This document shows positions 9,548-18,960 of a DNA stretch of 64,000 nt, one piece after another. How positions within the stretch are numbered: the first letter of the stretch is position 1; every line of letters starts with the position of its first letter. The notes beneath the pieces were generated by a model, which was not told the origin of the DNA, searched no databases, and was given only the letters and a program-made list of their open reading frames with translations. This stretch comes from Syntrophotalea carbinolica DSM 2380 (GTDB taxonomy: Bacteria > Desulfobacterota > Desulfuromonadia > Desulfuromonadales > Syntrophotaleaceae). The translations under genes and the position numbers were made by a program. Location of the stretch: assembly GCF_000012885.1 (NCBI RefSeq), contig NC_007498.2, positions 1,550,001-1,614,000 on the forward strand, read 5' to 3'.

Positions 9548-9634
9548 GCCGAAGTGGTGGAACTGGTAGACACGCCATCTTGAGGGGGTGGTGGCCAATT
9601 GGTCGTGCGAGTTCGAGTCTCGCCTTCGGCACCA
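9548..9634 (+). tRNA. tRNA-Leu (anticodon GAG)
   Basis: An 87-base cloverleaf with encoded CCA. The acceptor arms GCCGAAG and CTTCGGC pair fully. The anticodon loop TTGAGGG with stem CCATC/GGTGG gives GAG, which reads CUC and CUU leucine codons. A long variable arm typical of class II tRNAs and a T arm containing GTTCGAGTC are present. Confidence 0.96.
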
Positions 9635-9643
9635 TAAAAAGAT

Positions 9644-9681
9644 AAAAGCCCGTAATCATTTTTGATTACGGGCTTTTTTTT
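9644..9681 (+). terminator. Intrinsic terminator of tRNA-Leu
   Basis: Fifteen-base arms (AAAAGCCCGTAATCA and its complement) around a 4-base loop, ending in eight T. The group II intron starts only four bases after the T run, so this hairpin is also the recognition site of the insertion. Confidence 0.95.
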
Positions 9682-9684
9682 ATG

Positions 9685-11618
9685 GTGCGCCAGGCATGGC
9701 GCGTAGCGTCTTGACTGGCGCTGTTTGGGCTGCTGTGGTGGCAGTCGGATGACTTGGGGGTGCAAGTCCCCTACGGACCCTGATGACGGGAACCGTTAGC
9801 TGAACAGCAAGGGTGTCCACCGCGAGGTGGAATCTGAAGGAAGCTGTAGGCAAACTTCCGGCCCGACGAACAGGAATCGCATACGAGGCAGTGCCATCCG
9901 GGCGAGAAGGCCATAGTCTTCAAAGCCCGATAGTCATCCGGGAGGGTGGTGCTGTATATGCGGCGGGTATGTGGAAGGAAGGTCACGCGTCTTACCCTGG
10001 GAGATCTGTCAACCTGCCTCGTGCTACCGGCATCGCAAGGTGTCGGGATGGGTTGGCAGAAGTCAGCAGAGGCCATAATAGCCGGGCTAACCACTTTGGC
10101 GAAGGGCCGAACACGAGGCGCTTTTCAGGAGGCACGAATTTCGATGACGATCGAAGAAGCAGAAGCCCTGGTTGAGATGCCGGGGGCCAGGTCCGAGGGT
10201 AGCGACCGGAAGTCGCGAGAGTACGGCATCGGTGCGTCAAACGTCACGGCATGCAGTGAATCATCCTGGACGGAAGTGGCAACGCGGCTGATGGAAGAAG
10301 TCGTCAGTCGCGGCAACATGATGGCGGCTTACCAGCGAGTGGTCAGGAACAAGGGCGCGGCGGGCATCGATGGAATGCCGGTTGGCGACCTTAAGACCTA
10401 CCTGCAGGAGCAGTGGCCGCGCATCAAAGAAGAACTGCTGACCGGAACCTACCAGCCTCAGCCGGTGCGGAAGGTGGAAATTCCCAAGCCCGGTGGCGGG
10501 ATGCGTATGCTCGGCATTCCCACGGTGCTGGATCGGCTCATTCAGCAGGCGCTGCATCAGGAGCTGATGCGGCTGTTTGAACCGGAATTCTCCGAGCATT
10601 CCTACGGGTTTCGTCCCGGACGGAGCGCCCACCAAGCCGTTCAGTCCGCCCGTCGGCACGTAGCCTCCGGGCGGCGCTGGGCGGTCGATATCGACTTGGA
10701 GAAATTCTTTGACCGCGTGGGCCACGACATACTCATGTCGCGGGTGGCCCGCAAAGTCAAAGACCGCCGGGTATTAGGGCTGATTCGCCGATATCTGACG
10801 GTCGGTGTGCTTGAAGGGGGGATTATTTCGCCAAGGGTGCAGGGGACGCCGCAGGGCGGCCCGCTTTCGCCCCTGCTGTCGAACATCCTTCTCGACGAGT
10901 TTGACAAGGAACTGGAGAGGCGGGGCCACGCCTTCTGCCGCTATGCCGACGACTGCAATATTTACGTGCATAGTCGCCGGGCGGCCGAGCGAGTCATGAC
11001 CTCGTTGACACGGTTTCTGGAACAGCAGCTCAAGCTCAAAGTCAACCGCGTCAAAAGCGCCGTTGGCCGCCCCTGGGAAAGAACCTTTCTGGGCTACAGC
11101 ATGACCTCTCACAAAAAGCCCCGCCTGAAAGTGGCGGGATCTTCCGTGAAGCGGTTCAAGACTAGCTTGCGAGAAATCTTTCGGCGGGGAAGGGGACGCC
11201 GTCTCAAGCGGGTCATCGAAGAGACCACTCCGAAGCTTCGAGGTTGGATCGCCTACTTTCGCCTGGCGGAGGTTAAGGGTATCTTCGAGGATCTTGATGG
11301 TTGGATCAGGCGGAAACTGCGCTGCATTCTGTGGCGACAGTGGAAGCGCCCCTTTACCCGAGCCAGGAATTTGATGCGGCGGGGATTGCCAGAGCATCGG
11401 GCGTGGCGATCCGCCACAAATGAGCGAGGCCCCTGGTGGAACTCAGGAGCCTCGCATATGCACGATGCACTTCGGAAATCCTACTTCGACAGACTGGGGC
11501 TGGTCTCGTTAGTAGATTACCGCAGACGCTTTCAGTGCGCTTTGTGAACCGCCGTGTACGGAACCGTACGCACGGTGGTGTGGGAGGACGGCGGGGGTAA
11601 CCCCGCCTCCTACCCGAT
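9685..11618 (+). mobile_element. Group II intron, IIC type, copy 1
   Basis: A full-length intron of about 1.93 kb. The left end is GTGCGCC, the standard GUGYG start. The right end has a domain V-like hairpin directly after the protein stop (11550-11580, ACCGCCGTGTACG / CGTACGCACGGT) and a domain VI-like hairpin ending TACCCGAT. Inside is one protein gene for a maturase/reverse transcriptase lacking an endonuclease domain. It sits immediately downstream of a terminator hairpin, the known target choice of IIC introns. Copy 2 at 58372-60304 is nearly identical, so the element was recently mobile in this genome. Confidence 0.9.
10144..11547 (+). CDS. ltrA: Group II intron maturase/reverse transcriptase (copy 1)
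   Basis: The 467-residue intron protein both helps splice its RNA and copies it into DNA at new sites. Reverse-transcriptase blocks are visible: KGAAGIDG, IPKPGGGMRMLGIPT, SYGFRPGRSAHQA, DIDLEKFFDRV, GTPQGGPLSPLLSN and the catalytic YADD in FCRYADDCNIYV. The maturase X domain follows (TPKLRGWIAYFRLAE), then an Arg-rich C-terminus without an HNH endonuclease, as in IIC introns. I chose the ATG at 10144 because AGGAGG precedes it; the frame extends upstream to a GTG at 9946, but that stretch is intron RNA structure. It differs from copy 2 at only five residues. Confidence 0.93.
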   Translation: MTIEEAEALVEMPGARSEGSDRKSREYGIGASNVTACSESSWTEVATRLMEEVVSRGNMMAAYQRVVRNKGAAGIDGMPVGDLKTYLQEQWPRIKEELLTGTYQPQPVRKVEIPKPGGGMRMLGIPTVLDRLIQQALHQELMRLFEPEFSEHSYGFRPGRSAHQAVQSARRHVASGRRWAVDIDLEKFFDRVGHDILMSRVARKVKDRRVLGLIRRYLTVGVLEGGIISPRVQGTPQGGPLSPLLSNILLDEFDKELERRGHAFCRYADDCNIYVHSRRAAERVMTSLTRFLEQQLKLKVNRVKSAVGRPWERTFLGYSMTSHKKPRLKVAGSSVKRFKTSLREIFRRGRGRRLKRVIEETTPKLRGWIAYFRLAEVKGIFEDLDGWIRRKLRCILWRQWKRPFTRARNLMRRGLPEHRAWRSATNERGPWWNSGASHMHDALRKSYFDRLGLVSLVDYRRRFQCAL

Positions 11619-12269
11619 TCAAAAAAATGAAATAAAGGTTAAGCGTTATTTTTATTTTCTGGAAATAATGGAATCGTTTTGATATAAGAACATATATTGA
11701 ATTTGCAATTTTATTTTTCTTTCAAAATCACCAAATCACATAAGAAACATTAAGTCAGAAGGTCGGATATTTATTCCGATTTAGTTTACAGCGTGCTGTT
11801 GTAGATTAGCGCATTCGTGCGGCCAATGTTTACGACGTGCCCAACAGTGTGAACATGCCTTTTGGTCGTGTACTGATTTTCTTCCTGGCTTAGTAAATTC
11901 TCCTGGGTACCAATCAGGCATCGTTGTAGACGAACAGGACTGCATTTCAATCTTGATTGCGATGCATCCCACGCCTTTTTTAAACAGACCCAATTTCTAG
12001 TTATGTATACGTATGCATATCGTGGGGCTGTTTCTTGCGACAGGTGGCGTTTTTCATTGTTTTTTTGGTCATAAGATTCAAGGGAGTATCCCGCATCATT
12101 GGGGAACAAGTTTGTTCGACTCTTCGGTCGCGGTCCCGGATTCGGTTTTCCTCGGCCAAAACCCTCTTCAGGCCAGGGGCAAATGCAAAAAAGTTATCCG
12201 GTCACTTTCATCGTGTGAAGCGTTGAAATTTTATTTTGCAGTAAGCATTATGAAACAGGATGGGGACTT
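11619..12269. other. AT-rich spacer, possible small gene remnant
   Basis: About 650 bases between the intron and the chemoreceptor. The first 150 are very AT-rich. A minus-strand frame at 11781-11993 (up to 70 codons, TTG or later start) has a protein-like composition with CSHCWARRKHWPHEC, a possible zinc-binding pattern, but no clear ribosome site or family match. It may be a gene fragment. I see no other coding signal. Confidence 0.3.
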
Positions 12270-14492
12270 ATGAAAATTCAGGGGAAAATTACAGTCGGCG
12301 GCGTCATTCTGATCGTTCTTACCGCCATAAGCATTGTCGGTGTTGCCTTGTATCAAAAAGGTGTTCTCCAAAAGCAGATCGACCGGGAAATTGAATTAAT
12401 GGCTGAACAGGAGGGGGCCAAGGTTGCGCAGAATATTTACCTGATGTCCCAGGCTATGGCCGAGTCGGTCACCAAGCAGGTTCAGGCCAACCTGAATGTC
12501 GCCCAGGAACTGCTTGATCATGCCGGCGGCATTGCCCTTTCGGATGAGACCGTGTCCTGGACGGCAGTCAATCAGTTTACCAAGCAGAAGGTTGCTGTTG
12601 ATCTTCCGAAGATGTATGTGGGCGGGGCTTGGCTAGGCAAAAACACCCAGGCCGAGGAGGTCACGCCCTTGGTCGACAAGGTTTATGAACTGGTTGGTGG
12701 AACCGCCACGGTGTTTCAGCGCATCAACGATGAAGGCGATATGCTTCGAGTGGCCACCAATGTGCTCAAAGCGGACGGCAGCAGGGCCATCGGGACTTTC
12801 ATTCCCCGCATCCATGGTGGCAAGCCGAATCCGGTCATCGAGGCTGTGCTTAAAGGGCAGACCTATATCGGTCGGGCTTTTGTGGTCAATGATTGGTATA
12901 TAACCGCCTACAAACCGATCTGGAATGAAGATAAAAGCCGTGTCATCGGCGTGCTGTATTTCGGTGAAAAACAGGAGAATGTCGAAAGCCTGCGTAAAGG
13001 TATCCTCGATATCGTGGTCGGTCGTTCCGGTCATGTCTATGTGGTCGGGGTATCCAAGGATCAGAAGGGCCGGATTCTTCTTTCAAAAGACAAAGCCGTC
13101 GAAGGCCAGAATCTTCTGTCAGCGAAGGACGAGAATGCTTCGCCCTATATCAAGAATATCGTGGAGAAAGCCGCTGAACTGAACAGCACCTCCGGAAGGA
13201 TCGAAACCTTTGTCGAAAAATATGTACTGAAAGATGCAGATACGGGAAAATCTTCGACAAAACTTGGGGTCGTATCCTACTACAAACCGTGGGACTGGGC
13301 GATTGTGGCCGAATACGATGCCCGCGACATCGAGGATTTGATAGCCGGCGTCAATAGCAATCTTCAGGTCATGGAAAAGTGGATTGTCATGATTGCCGTG
13401 ATTGCCGGTGCTTGTACGGTTATCGGCGCCGCACTTGGCGGACGTGCCATCAGCAAGCCGTTGGGGCAGGCTGTCGCCATGCTGAATGCCTTGGAAGCCG
13501 GCCAGCTCGATCAACGCCTGGATATCCAAGGCCAGGATGAAATCGGCGAACTGGCCATGACGATGAACAGATTCGCGGATAATCTCGGCGATGAAATACT
13601 GGCCACTTTCCAGCGAATGTCCGAAGGGGATTTTACTTTTGAAGCTACCGGTATGATCAAGGAACCGCTGGCAAACACCAATCGTGCCTTGAATGATCTG
13701 ATGGCCCAGGTTCAGCGGGCCAGCAGCCAGATTTCTTCCGGTTCCGATCAGGTTGCCGACAGCAGTCAGGCATTGTCGCAGGGGGCGACCGAATCGGCCA
13801 GCTCCATGGAACAGATCGCTGATTCCATGCGGGAGCTTGAAGCCAAAACCAGGGATAATGCCGATACTGCGGTACAGGCAAATGCGTTGGCTGCAAAGGC
13901 GCGGACAGTGGCTGAAACCGGAAAATCCCAGATGGAGGATATGGTTTCCGCTATGCAGGACATTAACGCTTCAAGTCGGGATATTTCCAAAATCATCAAG
14001 GTTATCGACGAAATTGCCTTCCAGACCAATCTGTTGGCTCTCAATGCCGCCGTGGAGGCCGCCCGCGCCGGTCAGCATGGCAAAGGCTTTGCCGTAGTAG
14101 CCGAAGAGGTCCGCAGCCTGGCGGCCCGCAGTGCCGTGGCTGCCAAAGAAACGGCGGAACTCATCGAGGGTTCGGTAAACAAAACAGAACATGGTAGCGA
14201 GCTTGCCGGCAATGCAGCTTCCGCTTTGGAGCAAATCGTGGCGGAAATTGCTCGTGTGACCGATTTGATCAGTGGCATGGCGATGTCTTCTCAGGAACAG
14301 GCTGAAGGCATTATCCAGGTGAACCAGGGGTTGACGCAAATCGATGCCGTGACCCAGCAAAATACCGCCACTTCGGAAGAAAACGCTGCCGTGGCTGAAC
14401 AGCTTTCCAGTCAGGCCAATGTTCTGGAGCAACTCATTTCTCAGTTTAAGTTGAAAGATCAAAAACAGTCGAACCATTTGTTGCTTAAATAA
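12270..14492 (+). CDS. Methyl-accepting chemotaxis protein with Cache sensor
   Basis: A 740-residue inner-membrane chemoreceptor that would signal through CheA/CheW. Order: TM1 at about 9-29; a large periplasmic Cache region (Cache3-Cache2 type, about 40-360, containing [10 protein letters not shown] and [17 protein letters not shown]); TM2 at about 370-392; HAMP; then a cytoplasmic signalling rod whose tip is the conserved [20 protein letters not shown]. The protein stops shortly after the rod and lacks the C-terminal aromatic pentapeptide seen in the two other receptors of this window. GGGGA precedes the ATG. Cache domains of this type often bind small organic acids, but the ligand cannot be read. 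Single-gene unit with its own terminator. Confidence 0.95.
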   Translation: MKIQGKITVGGVILIVLTAISIVGVALYQKGVLQKQIDREIELMAEQEGAKVAQNIYLMSQAMAESVTKQVQANLNVAQELLDHAGGIALSDETVSWTAVNQFTKQKVAVDLPKMYVGGAWLGKNTQAEEVTPLVDKVYELVGGTATVFQRINDEGDMLRVATNVLKADGSRAIGTFIPRIHGGKPNPVIEAVLKGQTYIGRAFVVNDWYITAYKPIWNEDKSRVIGVLYFGEKQENVESLRKGILDIVVGRSGHVYVVGVSKDQKGRILLSKDKAVEGQNLLSAKDENASPYIKNIVEKAAELNSTSGRIETFVEKYVLKDADTGKSSTKLGVVSYYKPWDWAIVAEYDARDIEDLIAGVNSNLQVMEKWIVMIAVIAGACTVIGAALGGRAISKPLGQAVAMLNALEAGQLDQRLDIQGQDEIGELAMTMNRFADNLGDEILATFQRMSEGDFTFEATGMIKEPLANTNRALNDLMAQVQRASSQISSGSDQVADSSQALSQGATESASSMEQIADSMRELEAKTRDNADTAVQANALAAKARTVAETGKSQMEDMVSAMQDINASSRDISKIIKVIDEIAFQTNLLALNAAVEAARAGQHGKGFAVVAEEVRSLAARSAVAAKETAELIEGSVNKTEHGSELAGNAASALEQIVAEIARVTDLISGMAMSSQEQAEGIIQVNQGLTQIDAVTQQNTATSEENAAVAEQLSSQANVLEQLISQFKLKDQKQSNHLLLK

Positions 14493-14521
14493 TGTGGTGT
14501 CACCCGTTCTGATGTATCTTG

Positions 14522-14549
14522 AAGCGCTCCTCTGGGGCGCTTTATTTTT
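14522..14549 (+). terminator. Terminator after the Cache chemoreceptor gene
   Basis: Stem AAGCGCTCC / GGGGCGCTT with a 3-base loop, followed by TATTTTTA, 30 bases after the stop codon. Confidence 0.75.
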
Positions 14550-14624
14550 ATGGCATGGCTATTTGTTTTAAATCTATCTGAGAGGGAGTTTGCAGCGAAG
14601 ATCAAAGTATGTTGTTTAAACGGT

Positions 14625-14906
14625 TCAGCGCGGCAGACGTTGCATTTGCTCAGCCAACTCGCTCCAGTTGCGACGGCTGTATATAGCGGGAATCCCGAGT
14701 TGCTTGACCTGGGATTTGATCTTGCGCGCTGCCGTATGATGTAAAAAATCGGTGAAAAACAGCACGGCATCCACATGACGCGGAATGGTGTTTTTAGCGG
14801 TTTTGCTGTTGCGGGCCGGCCAATGGGTAATGCGGGTGGCGCCGATTTCTTCAAGGCGCGGGATCAGGGCATTGATTCGATCGGCACCGATAATGAGGAG
14901 GGACAT
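14625..14906 (-). CDS. DUF2325 domain protein
   Basis: A 93-residue protein matching the small DUF2325 family: MSLLIIGADRI at the start, then TRITHWPAR and VDAVLFFTDFLHHTAA, an alternating beta/alpha pattern like a Rossmann-type or receiver-like fold. Function is unknown; relatives occur widely in Geobacter-type genomes. I chose the ATG at 14906, which has GGAG upstream, over a longer frame to 14993 whose extra residues do not look like protein. The promoter region carries a Fur-box-like palindrome, suggesting iron control. It is the next minus-strand gene after ppnP but has its own promoter. Confidence 0.75.
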   Translation of the reverse strand: MSLLIIGADRINALIPRLEEIGATRITHWPARNSKTAKNTIPRHVDAVLFFTDFLHHTAARKIKSQVKQLGIPAIYSRRNWSELAEQMQRLPR

Positions 14907-14991
14907 GGCGGCTTTCTCCTTCTTTGGGAAAGTACGACAACGAAACTCGTAAAATGACCTATTACCCCTGCAAAGGGGTAACCTGCCTCGC

Positions 14992-15021
14992 AAAGTAGCA
15001 GAAAATGAAAACCGTTTTCAA
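14992..15021 (-). promoter_or_regulatory. Promoter of the DUF2325 gene with overlapping Fur-box-like site
   Basis: On the minus strand, TTGAAA (15016-15021) and TACTTT (14992-14997) with an 18-base spacer. The 19 bases at 15001-15019 match 14 of 19 positions of the classic Fur box and lie between the -35 and -10 boxes, an ideal place for repression. This is a match by eye. Confidence 0.45.
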
Positions 15022-15066
15022 GTAAAAAATTAAAGACTGGCAGGAGGAGCCAACTATAGAAGGGGC

Positions 15067-15090
15067 AGGGGGCCAGTATTTTGGCCCCCT
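15067..15090 (-). terminator. Hairpin after ppnP
   Basis: Nine-base perfect arms (AGGGGGCCA / TGGCCCCCT), 13 bases past the ppnP stop. On the minus strand the following sequence is C/T-rich rather than a pure T run, so terminator strength is uncertain. Confidence 0.6.
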
Positions 15091-15103
15091 GATCTTTATG
15101 GCG

Positions 15104-15418
15104 CTATTTCAGGTACGAGCAGCAATAATCGGCGACTTCCTTGATTTTAAGGGAGAATTGGGAGTTTGCCGGTACCTCGAAACTCTGTCCTTCGTGGAAA
15201 GACTGCCAGGTTTCGGCGCCGGGAAGCAGTACTTCCATGGATCCGCCCAGCATCTCCATGACTTCGGCCGCGGCCGTGTCGAAGGTGTATTCGCCCGGCA
15301 TCATGATGCCGAGGGTTTTTTTCGTGCCATCGGCAAAGATAACAGTGCGGCTGGTGACCTTGCCGTCGTAGTAGACGTTGGCTTTTTTGATGAGAGTGAC
15401 ATTTTTGAACTCTGACAT
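15104..15418 (-). CDS. ppnP: Pyrimidine/purine nucleoside phosphorylase
   Basis: A 104-residue single-domain cupin of the PpnP (YaiE) family, which splits nucleosides with phosphate into base and ribose-1-phosphate. Seen in the sequence: [14 protein letters not shown], the family core [12 protein letters not shown], the [16 protein letters not shown] beta segment and the ending [14 protein letters not shown]. The length fits the E. coli protein (94 residues). An AGGAG site precedes the ATG. It stands alone between two hairpins. Confidence 0.92.
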   Translation of the reverse strand: MSEFKNVTLIKKANVYYDGKVTSRTVIFADGTKKTLGIMMPGEYTFDTAAAEVMEMLGGSMEVLLPGAETWQSFHEGQSFEVPANSQFSLKIKEVADYCCSYLK

Positions 15419-15732
15419 GGTTTTGTTCTCCTGATATGGTTATGAAGATGATACCCACGCAAAGGGCGGTCGTTATCCTTGCGATCGATACGATCCAGGG
15501 CTTAACGCCATGAATCATGGTTCGCTTATCGATGAATGTCAAATAAAACATGGCCCGGAGACGTTCTCGATATAAATCGCGCATGGTGTACCCTTAAGGC
15601 AGGCATGCGATTCTTGAAGCAGGACTGATACACATGCGATGTATGCTTCTACAGGTTCTTTGATGTTGACCATGGAGATGTGCCAATTTATAGTATGGAC
15701 ATTGAGTAAAACTCATAAATTGGAGGTTTGGC

Positions 15733-16788
15733 ATGCAGAAAGAGCAGGCTCAGCAACGCGCCGACCGTATTCGTGCTTTCAGGCAGGAACTGGAAACACT
15801 GGAAGATGAGGATGTCCTGGTTCTGGATGAGTCTCAGAAGCTTCGTCTGGAGGCACATCATCAGACGATGCTGGCCCGGTTCTCCTCGTTATACGATGTC
15901 GATATCAGCCGATCGGATAAGCAACTCAGCTGGAGCATGCGTATCGTTTCTTTTCTCGGCGCCCTGGCTTTGTCGGCGGCCGTGTTCTTTTTCTTTTACA
16001 GGTTTTGGGGATGGCTGGGAACCGGCGTGCAGGTGGGGATTCTGGTCGTAGCTCCGATGGTTGCGGTCTTAGGCGTGGATTTCGCCGCCCGTCGGGAGAA
16101 AACGCTCTACTTCGCATCCCTTTTCAGCCTTATGGCTTTGACCTGCTTTGTACTTGATCTTTCCGTTCTGGGGACCATTTTTAATATTACGCCCAGTCCG
16201 AATGCCTTCCTGGTTTGGGGGGCATTTGCCCTGATCCTGGCGTATGCGCTCGGGCTTCGCTTGATGCTGGTCGCCGGCATGACCTGCCTTATGGGCTATA
16301 TGGCGGCTACCGTCGGTACCTGGAGCGGCTGCTACTGGCTTTCGTTCGGTGAACGGCCGGAGAATTTTTTGGTCGCCGGCGCGTTGCTGGCTTGTGCCGG
16401 CAGCCTGCCTCATCGTCGTCATGGGGATTTTCCGAACCTTTATCGGGGATACGGTCTTTTGGTGATGTTTATCGCCATCCTGATTGTCTCCAATTGGGGA
16501 GCGGGAAGTTATCTTCTCTGGGACCCGAAGGTCATCGAGGCGGGATATCAGGTGCTTGGATTTTTGTTGTCCGGGGGTGTCATCGCCCTGGGAATACGGC
16601 GGCAGTGGTCGGGGCTCACCAATTTGGGCAGCACCTTTTTTGTCCTTTATCTTTACACCAAGTTTTTTGACTGGTGGTGGGATTGGATGCCCAAGTATTT
16701 ATTCTTTCTGGTGCTTGGTTTAAGCGCGATATTGCTGTTAATGGTACTCAAGCGGTTGCGGGCCGGCGCCCGGGGGAGGATGGCATGA
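15733..16788 (+). CDS. DUF2157 integral membrane protein
   Basis: A 351-residue protein with a soluble, charged N-terminus (about 1-75, with a helical Glu-rich segment) followed by roughly nine hydrophobic helices, the pattern of DUF2157 proteins. The first helix begins near IVSFLGALALSAAVFFFFY and the last is YLFFLVLGLSAILLLMVL. Function is unknown. Good ribosome site (GGAGG) before the ATG. Its stop overlaps the start of the next gene by four bases (ATGA), so the pair is translationally coupled and the products may form a complex. Confidence 0.75.
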   Translation: MQKEQAQQRADRIRAFRQELETLEDEDVLVLDESQKLRLEAHHQTMLARFSSLYDVDISRSDKQLSWSMRIVSFLGALALSAAVFFFFYRFWGWLGTGVQVGILVVAPMVAVLGVDFAARREKTLYFASLFSLMALTCFVLDLSVLGTIFNITPSPNAFLVWGAFALILAYALGLRLMLVAGMTCLMGYMAATVGTWSGCYWLSFGERPENFLVAGALLACAGSLPHRRHGDFPNLYRGYGLLVMFIAILIVSNWGAGSYLLWDPKVIEAGYQVLGFLLSGGVIALGIRRQWSGLTNLGSTFFVLYLYTKFFDWWWDWMPKYLFFLVLGLSAILLLMVLKRLRAGARGRMA

Positions 16789-17657
16789 AACGTCGATATC
16801 TCTATGTGGCGCTCGGGTTGCTTATCTCGGTCAATGTCGTGGTGCTGGTGGGGGTGGCGCACAACCGTCGCGGTGCTCCGGAGGCCGTTTTGACGTTGAG
16901 CGAACGGGAGTTGCCCCTGGCATGGAATTTCAGGAGTAAGGAAAATACCGGTGTCTCTCTGCGCCTCAATGTGAATCATGACGCCGACCATTGGGAATGG
17001 TTCGATGAAGACAAACTTGCCGAACTCGGGTTTGACACGGAACCCTATATGGAAGTGGAGGATAAACACATCAGGCGGGCTTTGCCTAAAAAAGCGTATG
17101 TGGTTCTCGAATATGACGGCGTCGCCTGGCAGCAGTATCGGCAACGCCAGCGCGAAAAAATAGAGTCTCTTGCGTTGCAGGTGGCGCAGGGTAAGTTGAA
17201 GGCTGAAGCTGCCGAAAGGCAGAAAAAGGAAAAGCTGTTTCAACTGACGGTTGCGTCCCGTCTTTTTGCCATCGATGCCGGGCTGGATCCCAGGGCTTTA
17301 AGGGAACGGTACAGCGACCGGGGGCGGTACATTATTGTCGCGGCCCAGGTTCGTATGCAGGTCGATTGGCGGCCAAAGACGAAAGATAACCGCAGACGAA
17401 GGCATCTGTCCGGGCGCGTGCAGCAGATTCTTGTCGAACAATTGCATGTGCCGCGGCCCTTGTATTCCGATTTGCAGGACTTGGCGGAAGGTTCGCGCAT
17501 TCGTCCCGGTTATACCTATTACAATCCAAAATCCCCGGCGCGTGTCCGTTACCAGGTGCAGGTCGCTTTCGGCCAGCGGTTAGAGCCGTGGATCCTGGCG
17601 ATCGATAAAGTCGCTGGCGATGAGGTGGAGCCATCGAATAATAACGGTGTGATTTGA
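16785..17657 (+). CDS. DUF4824-like membrane-anchored protein
   Basis: A 290-residue protein with one N-terminal membrane helix (YVALGLLISVNVVVLVGVA) and a large, presumably periplasmic remainder. The segment LTLSERELPL right after the helix is characteristic of DUF4824 proteins, which are commonly encoded beside DUF2157 genes. A charged helical stretch lies at about residues 115-155. No enzymatic motif is visible. The start at 16785 overlaps the upstream stop (ATGA). Confidence 0.65.
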   Translation: MKRRYLYVALGLLISVNVVVLVGVAHNRRGAPEAVLTLSERELPLAWNFRSKENTGVSLRLNVNHDADHWEWFDEDKLAELGFDTEPYMEVEDKHIRRALPKKAYVVLEYDGVAWQQYRQRQREKIESLALQVAQGKLKAEAAERQKKEKLFQLTVASRLFAIDAGLDPRALRERYSDRGRYIIVAAQVRMQVDWRPKTKDNRRRRHLSGRVQQILVEQLHVPRPLYSDLQDLAEGSRIRPGYTYYNPKSPARVRYQVQVAFGQRLEPWILAIDKVAGDEVEPSNNNGVI

Positions 17658-18173
17658 GTCGTTTGGAGCTCATTGAACCTGTTGGCCGATATGAAAAAAA
17701 GAGCCTCTCTGTTTAATCAATAACCGGGGCAAAAACTGTATGAATTCATTCGTTAGTTAGTTTAATCGGATATTTATGGGCGAAAATGTTTTCATACTGC
17801 ATGAAAACAGGATAGAAAATGGCCTCCCGATACATGGGGGGCCATTTTTTTGTATGAAAATATTTCCGAGGGCACAATATGGCCTTGTGGTAATCATCAA
17901 GCGAACGCACCAGTCCAAACAGTGCTTATTATCTTCCAACCCACCACCTGATCTGAAGTAAACCCATCCTCCAGTTATTGCCGAAAAGCATCCACCCTCG
18001 GGGCCATGGAAACCGTCTGATAAATCCCAGATAATCTAGGACTGAATTTAGAACATAATGCAAGACGGTCCAACCTATGGGAAACAGGTTGGACCGTTCG
18101 ATGTTCTGGTAATCGTAACTTTTGAGGCATAACTTACATAGCCTCAAAAATCTGGGATGCCAAAGTGGCCTCT
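17658..18173. other. Spacer with two hairpins, no gene recognised
   Basis: About 515 bases without a convincing gene; one 61-codon frame at 17776-17961 has no ribosome site or motif. It holds the terminator at 17816-17851 and a perfect 12-bp hairpin at 18065-18097 (ACGGTCCAACCT and its complement, 9-base loop). The latter lies about 80 bases past the stop of the minus-strand receiver gene and could end its transcript, although no T run follows. Confidence 0.5.
17816..17851 (+). terminator. Intrinsic terminator after the DUF2157-DUF4824 pair
   Basis: Stem AAAATGGCC(T)CCC / GGG(G)GGCCATTTT with one mismatch, a 7-base loop and a run of seven T. It is 158 bases after the DUF4824 stop. Confidence 0.8.
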
Positions 18174-18626
18174 TTAATTCTCAAGAGGACCGTTTTCGTC
18201 AAAGTCGATTTTTGCGAGCTTTCTATCGGGCGAGATTGTCATTTCCTGCAGATCAAGCCAAGCGGCAATCTCCTCGAGTTTATAAGGCTTATGAAAGACT
18301 TTGCAGCCGAGACGTCGGGCTTTCTGTCGCTCATCCTCAGTCAACGAGCCAGAAAGCACCGCCTTGTTGCCGACATATTTTTTACATCCCCCACTGGCCT
18401 GGCGATCGATTAACTCCAGGCCCGTCATTTTAGGCATCCGATTGTCCGTCAGCAAAAAATCGCAGCAAACCTCATCTTGCGAACATGTGCATTTTGGGCT
18501 CTGATAAAGTGGAAAGGCCATTGGGTCCGGCAAGCAGACCACTTCGTAACCTCTTTGCTGCAAGAAATTGGCAATCAAGGTCCGACACATGTCATCATCA
18601 TCAAAAACTATAGCCCTTACCTTCAT
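18174..18626 (-). CDS. Stand-alone response regulator receiver protein with Cys-rich loop
   Basis: A 150-residue receiver-only protein. The acidic pocket FDDDD (residues 8-12), phosphoacceptor Asp61 in LLTDNRMPKMTG, the AVLSGS switch segment and the Lys in VFHKPY are all present, so it should accept phosphate from a kinase. Residues 42-55 form an insertion before beta-3 with four Cys (KCTCSQDEVCC), not usual in receivers. There is no DNA-binding output domain, so it probably acts by protein contact. AGGG is upstream of the start. No kinase is adjacent; the large sensor at 19820 lies on the other strand. Confidence 0.88.
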   Translation of the reverse strand: MKVRAIVFDDDDMCRTLIANFLQQRGYEVVCLPDPMAFPLYQSPKCTCSQDEVCCDFLLTDNRMPKMTGLELIDRQASGGCKKYVGNKAVLSGSLTEDERQKARRLGCKVFHKPYKLEEIAAWLDLQEMTISPDRKLAKIDFDENGPLEN

Positions 18627-18825
18627 GTCAAAACCCTAAAAACAGTAATGAAAGGAACTGCGCCAAGGAGCAGGTTATGCAGGGCCTGCTTTTGTAGCAA
18701 ACTTGTCTGATACACGATTTATATGGTAGTCCAGAATGGACCAGCATTACTATTCCATGCAACTTAATGAGAAAGGAAGAATGTGAGGCGCTGAGTCTGC
18801 CCCCTCAACATACTGGATTACGAGA

Positions 18826-18858
18826 AAACCCCGCTTGGATCGCCAGGCGGGGTTTCTG
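18826..18858 (+). terminator. Terminator-like hairpin, repeated family copy 1
   Basis: Nine-base arms AAACCCCGC / GCGGGGTTT with a 12-base loop, followed by CTGTATCTTCAGG. It resembles hairpins at 23885-23914 and 31396-31430, which also lie in ATTAnnAG...TTTcTGTnTT context. Confidence 0.6.
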
Positions 18859-18960
18859 TATCTTCAGGCCTCGTAATTTGTGAGTTATTACCAAATGGAT
18901 TGAGGGTATTTATGGGCCCGGGACTGCTCAAAACACCTTAACTTCACCCCCAACCCGCCT

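Noticed and set aside
9490-9765. Minus-strand frame over tRNA-Leu
   Set aside because: Covers the tRNA and terminator, a frequent false gene call.
9813-10175. Plus-strand frame in the 5' part of intron 1 (and the same at 58499-58861)
   Set aside because: Lies in folded intron RNA (domains I-III); repeated only because the intron is repeated.
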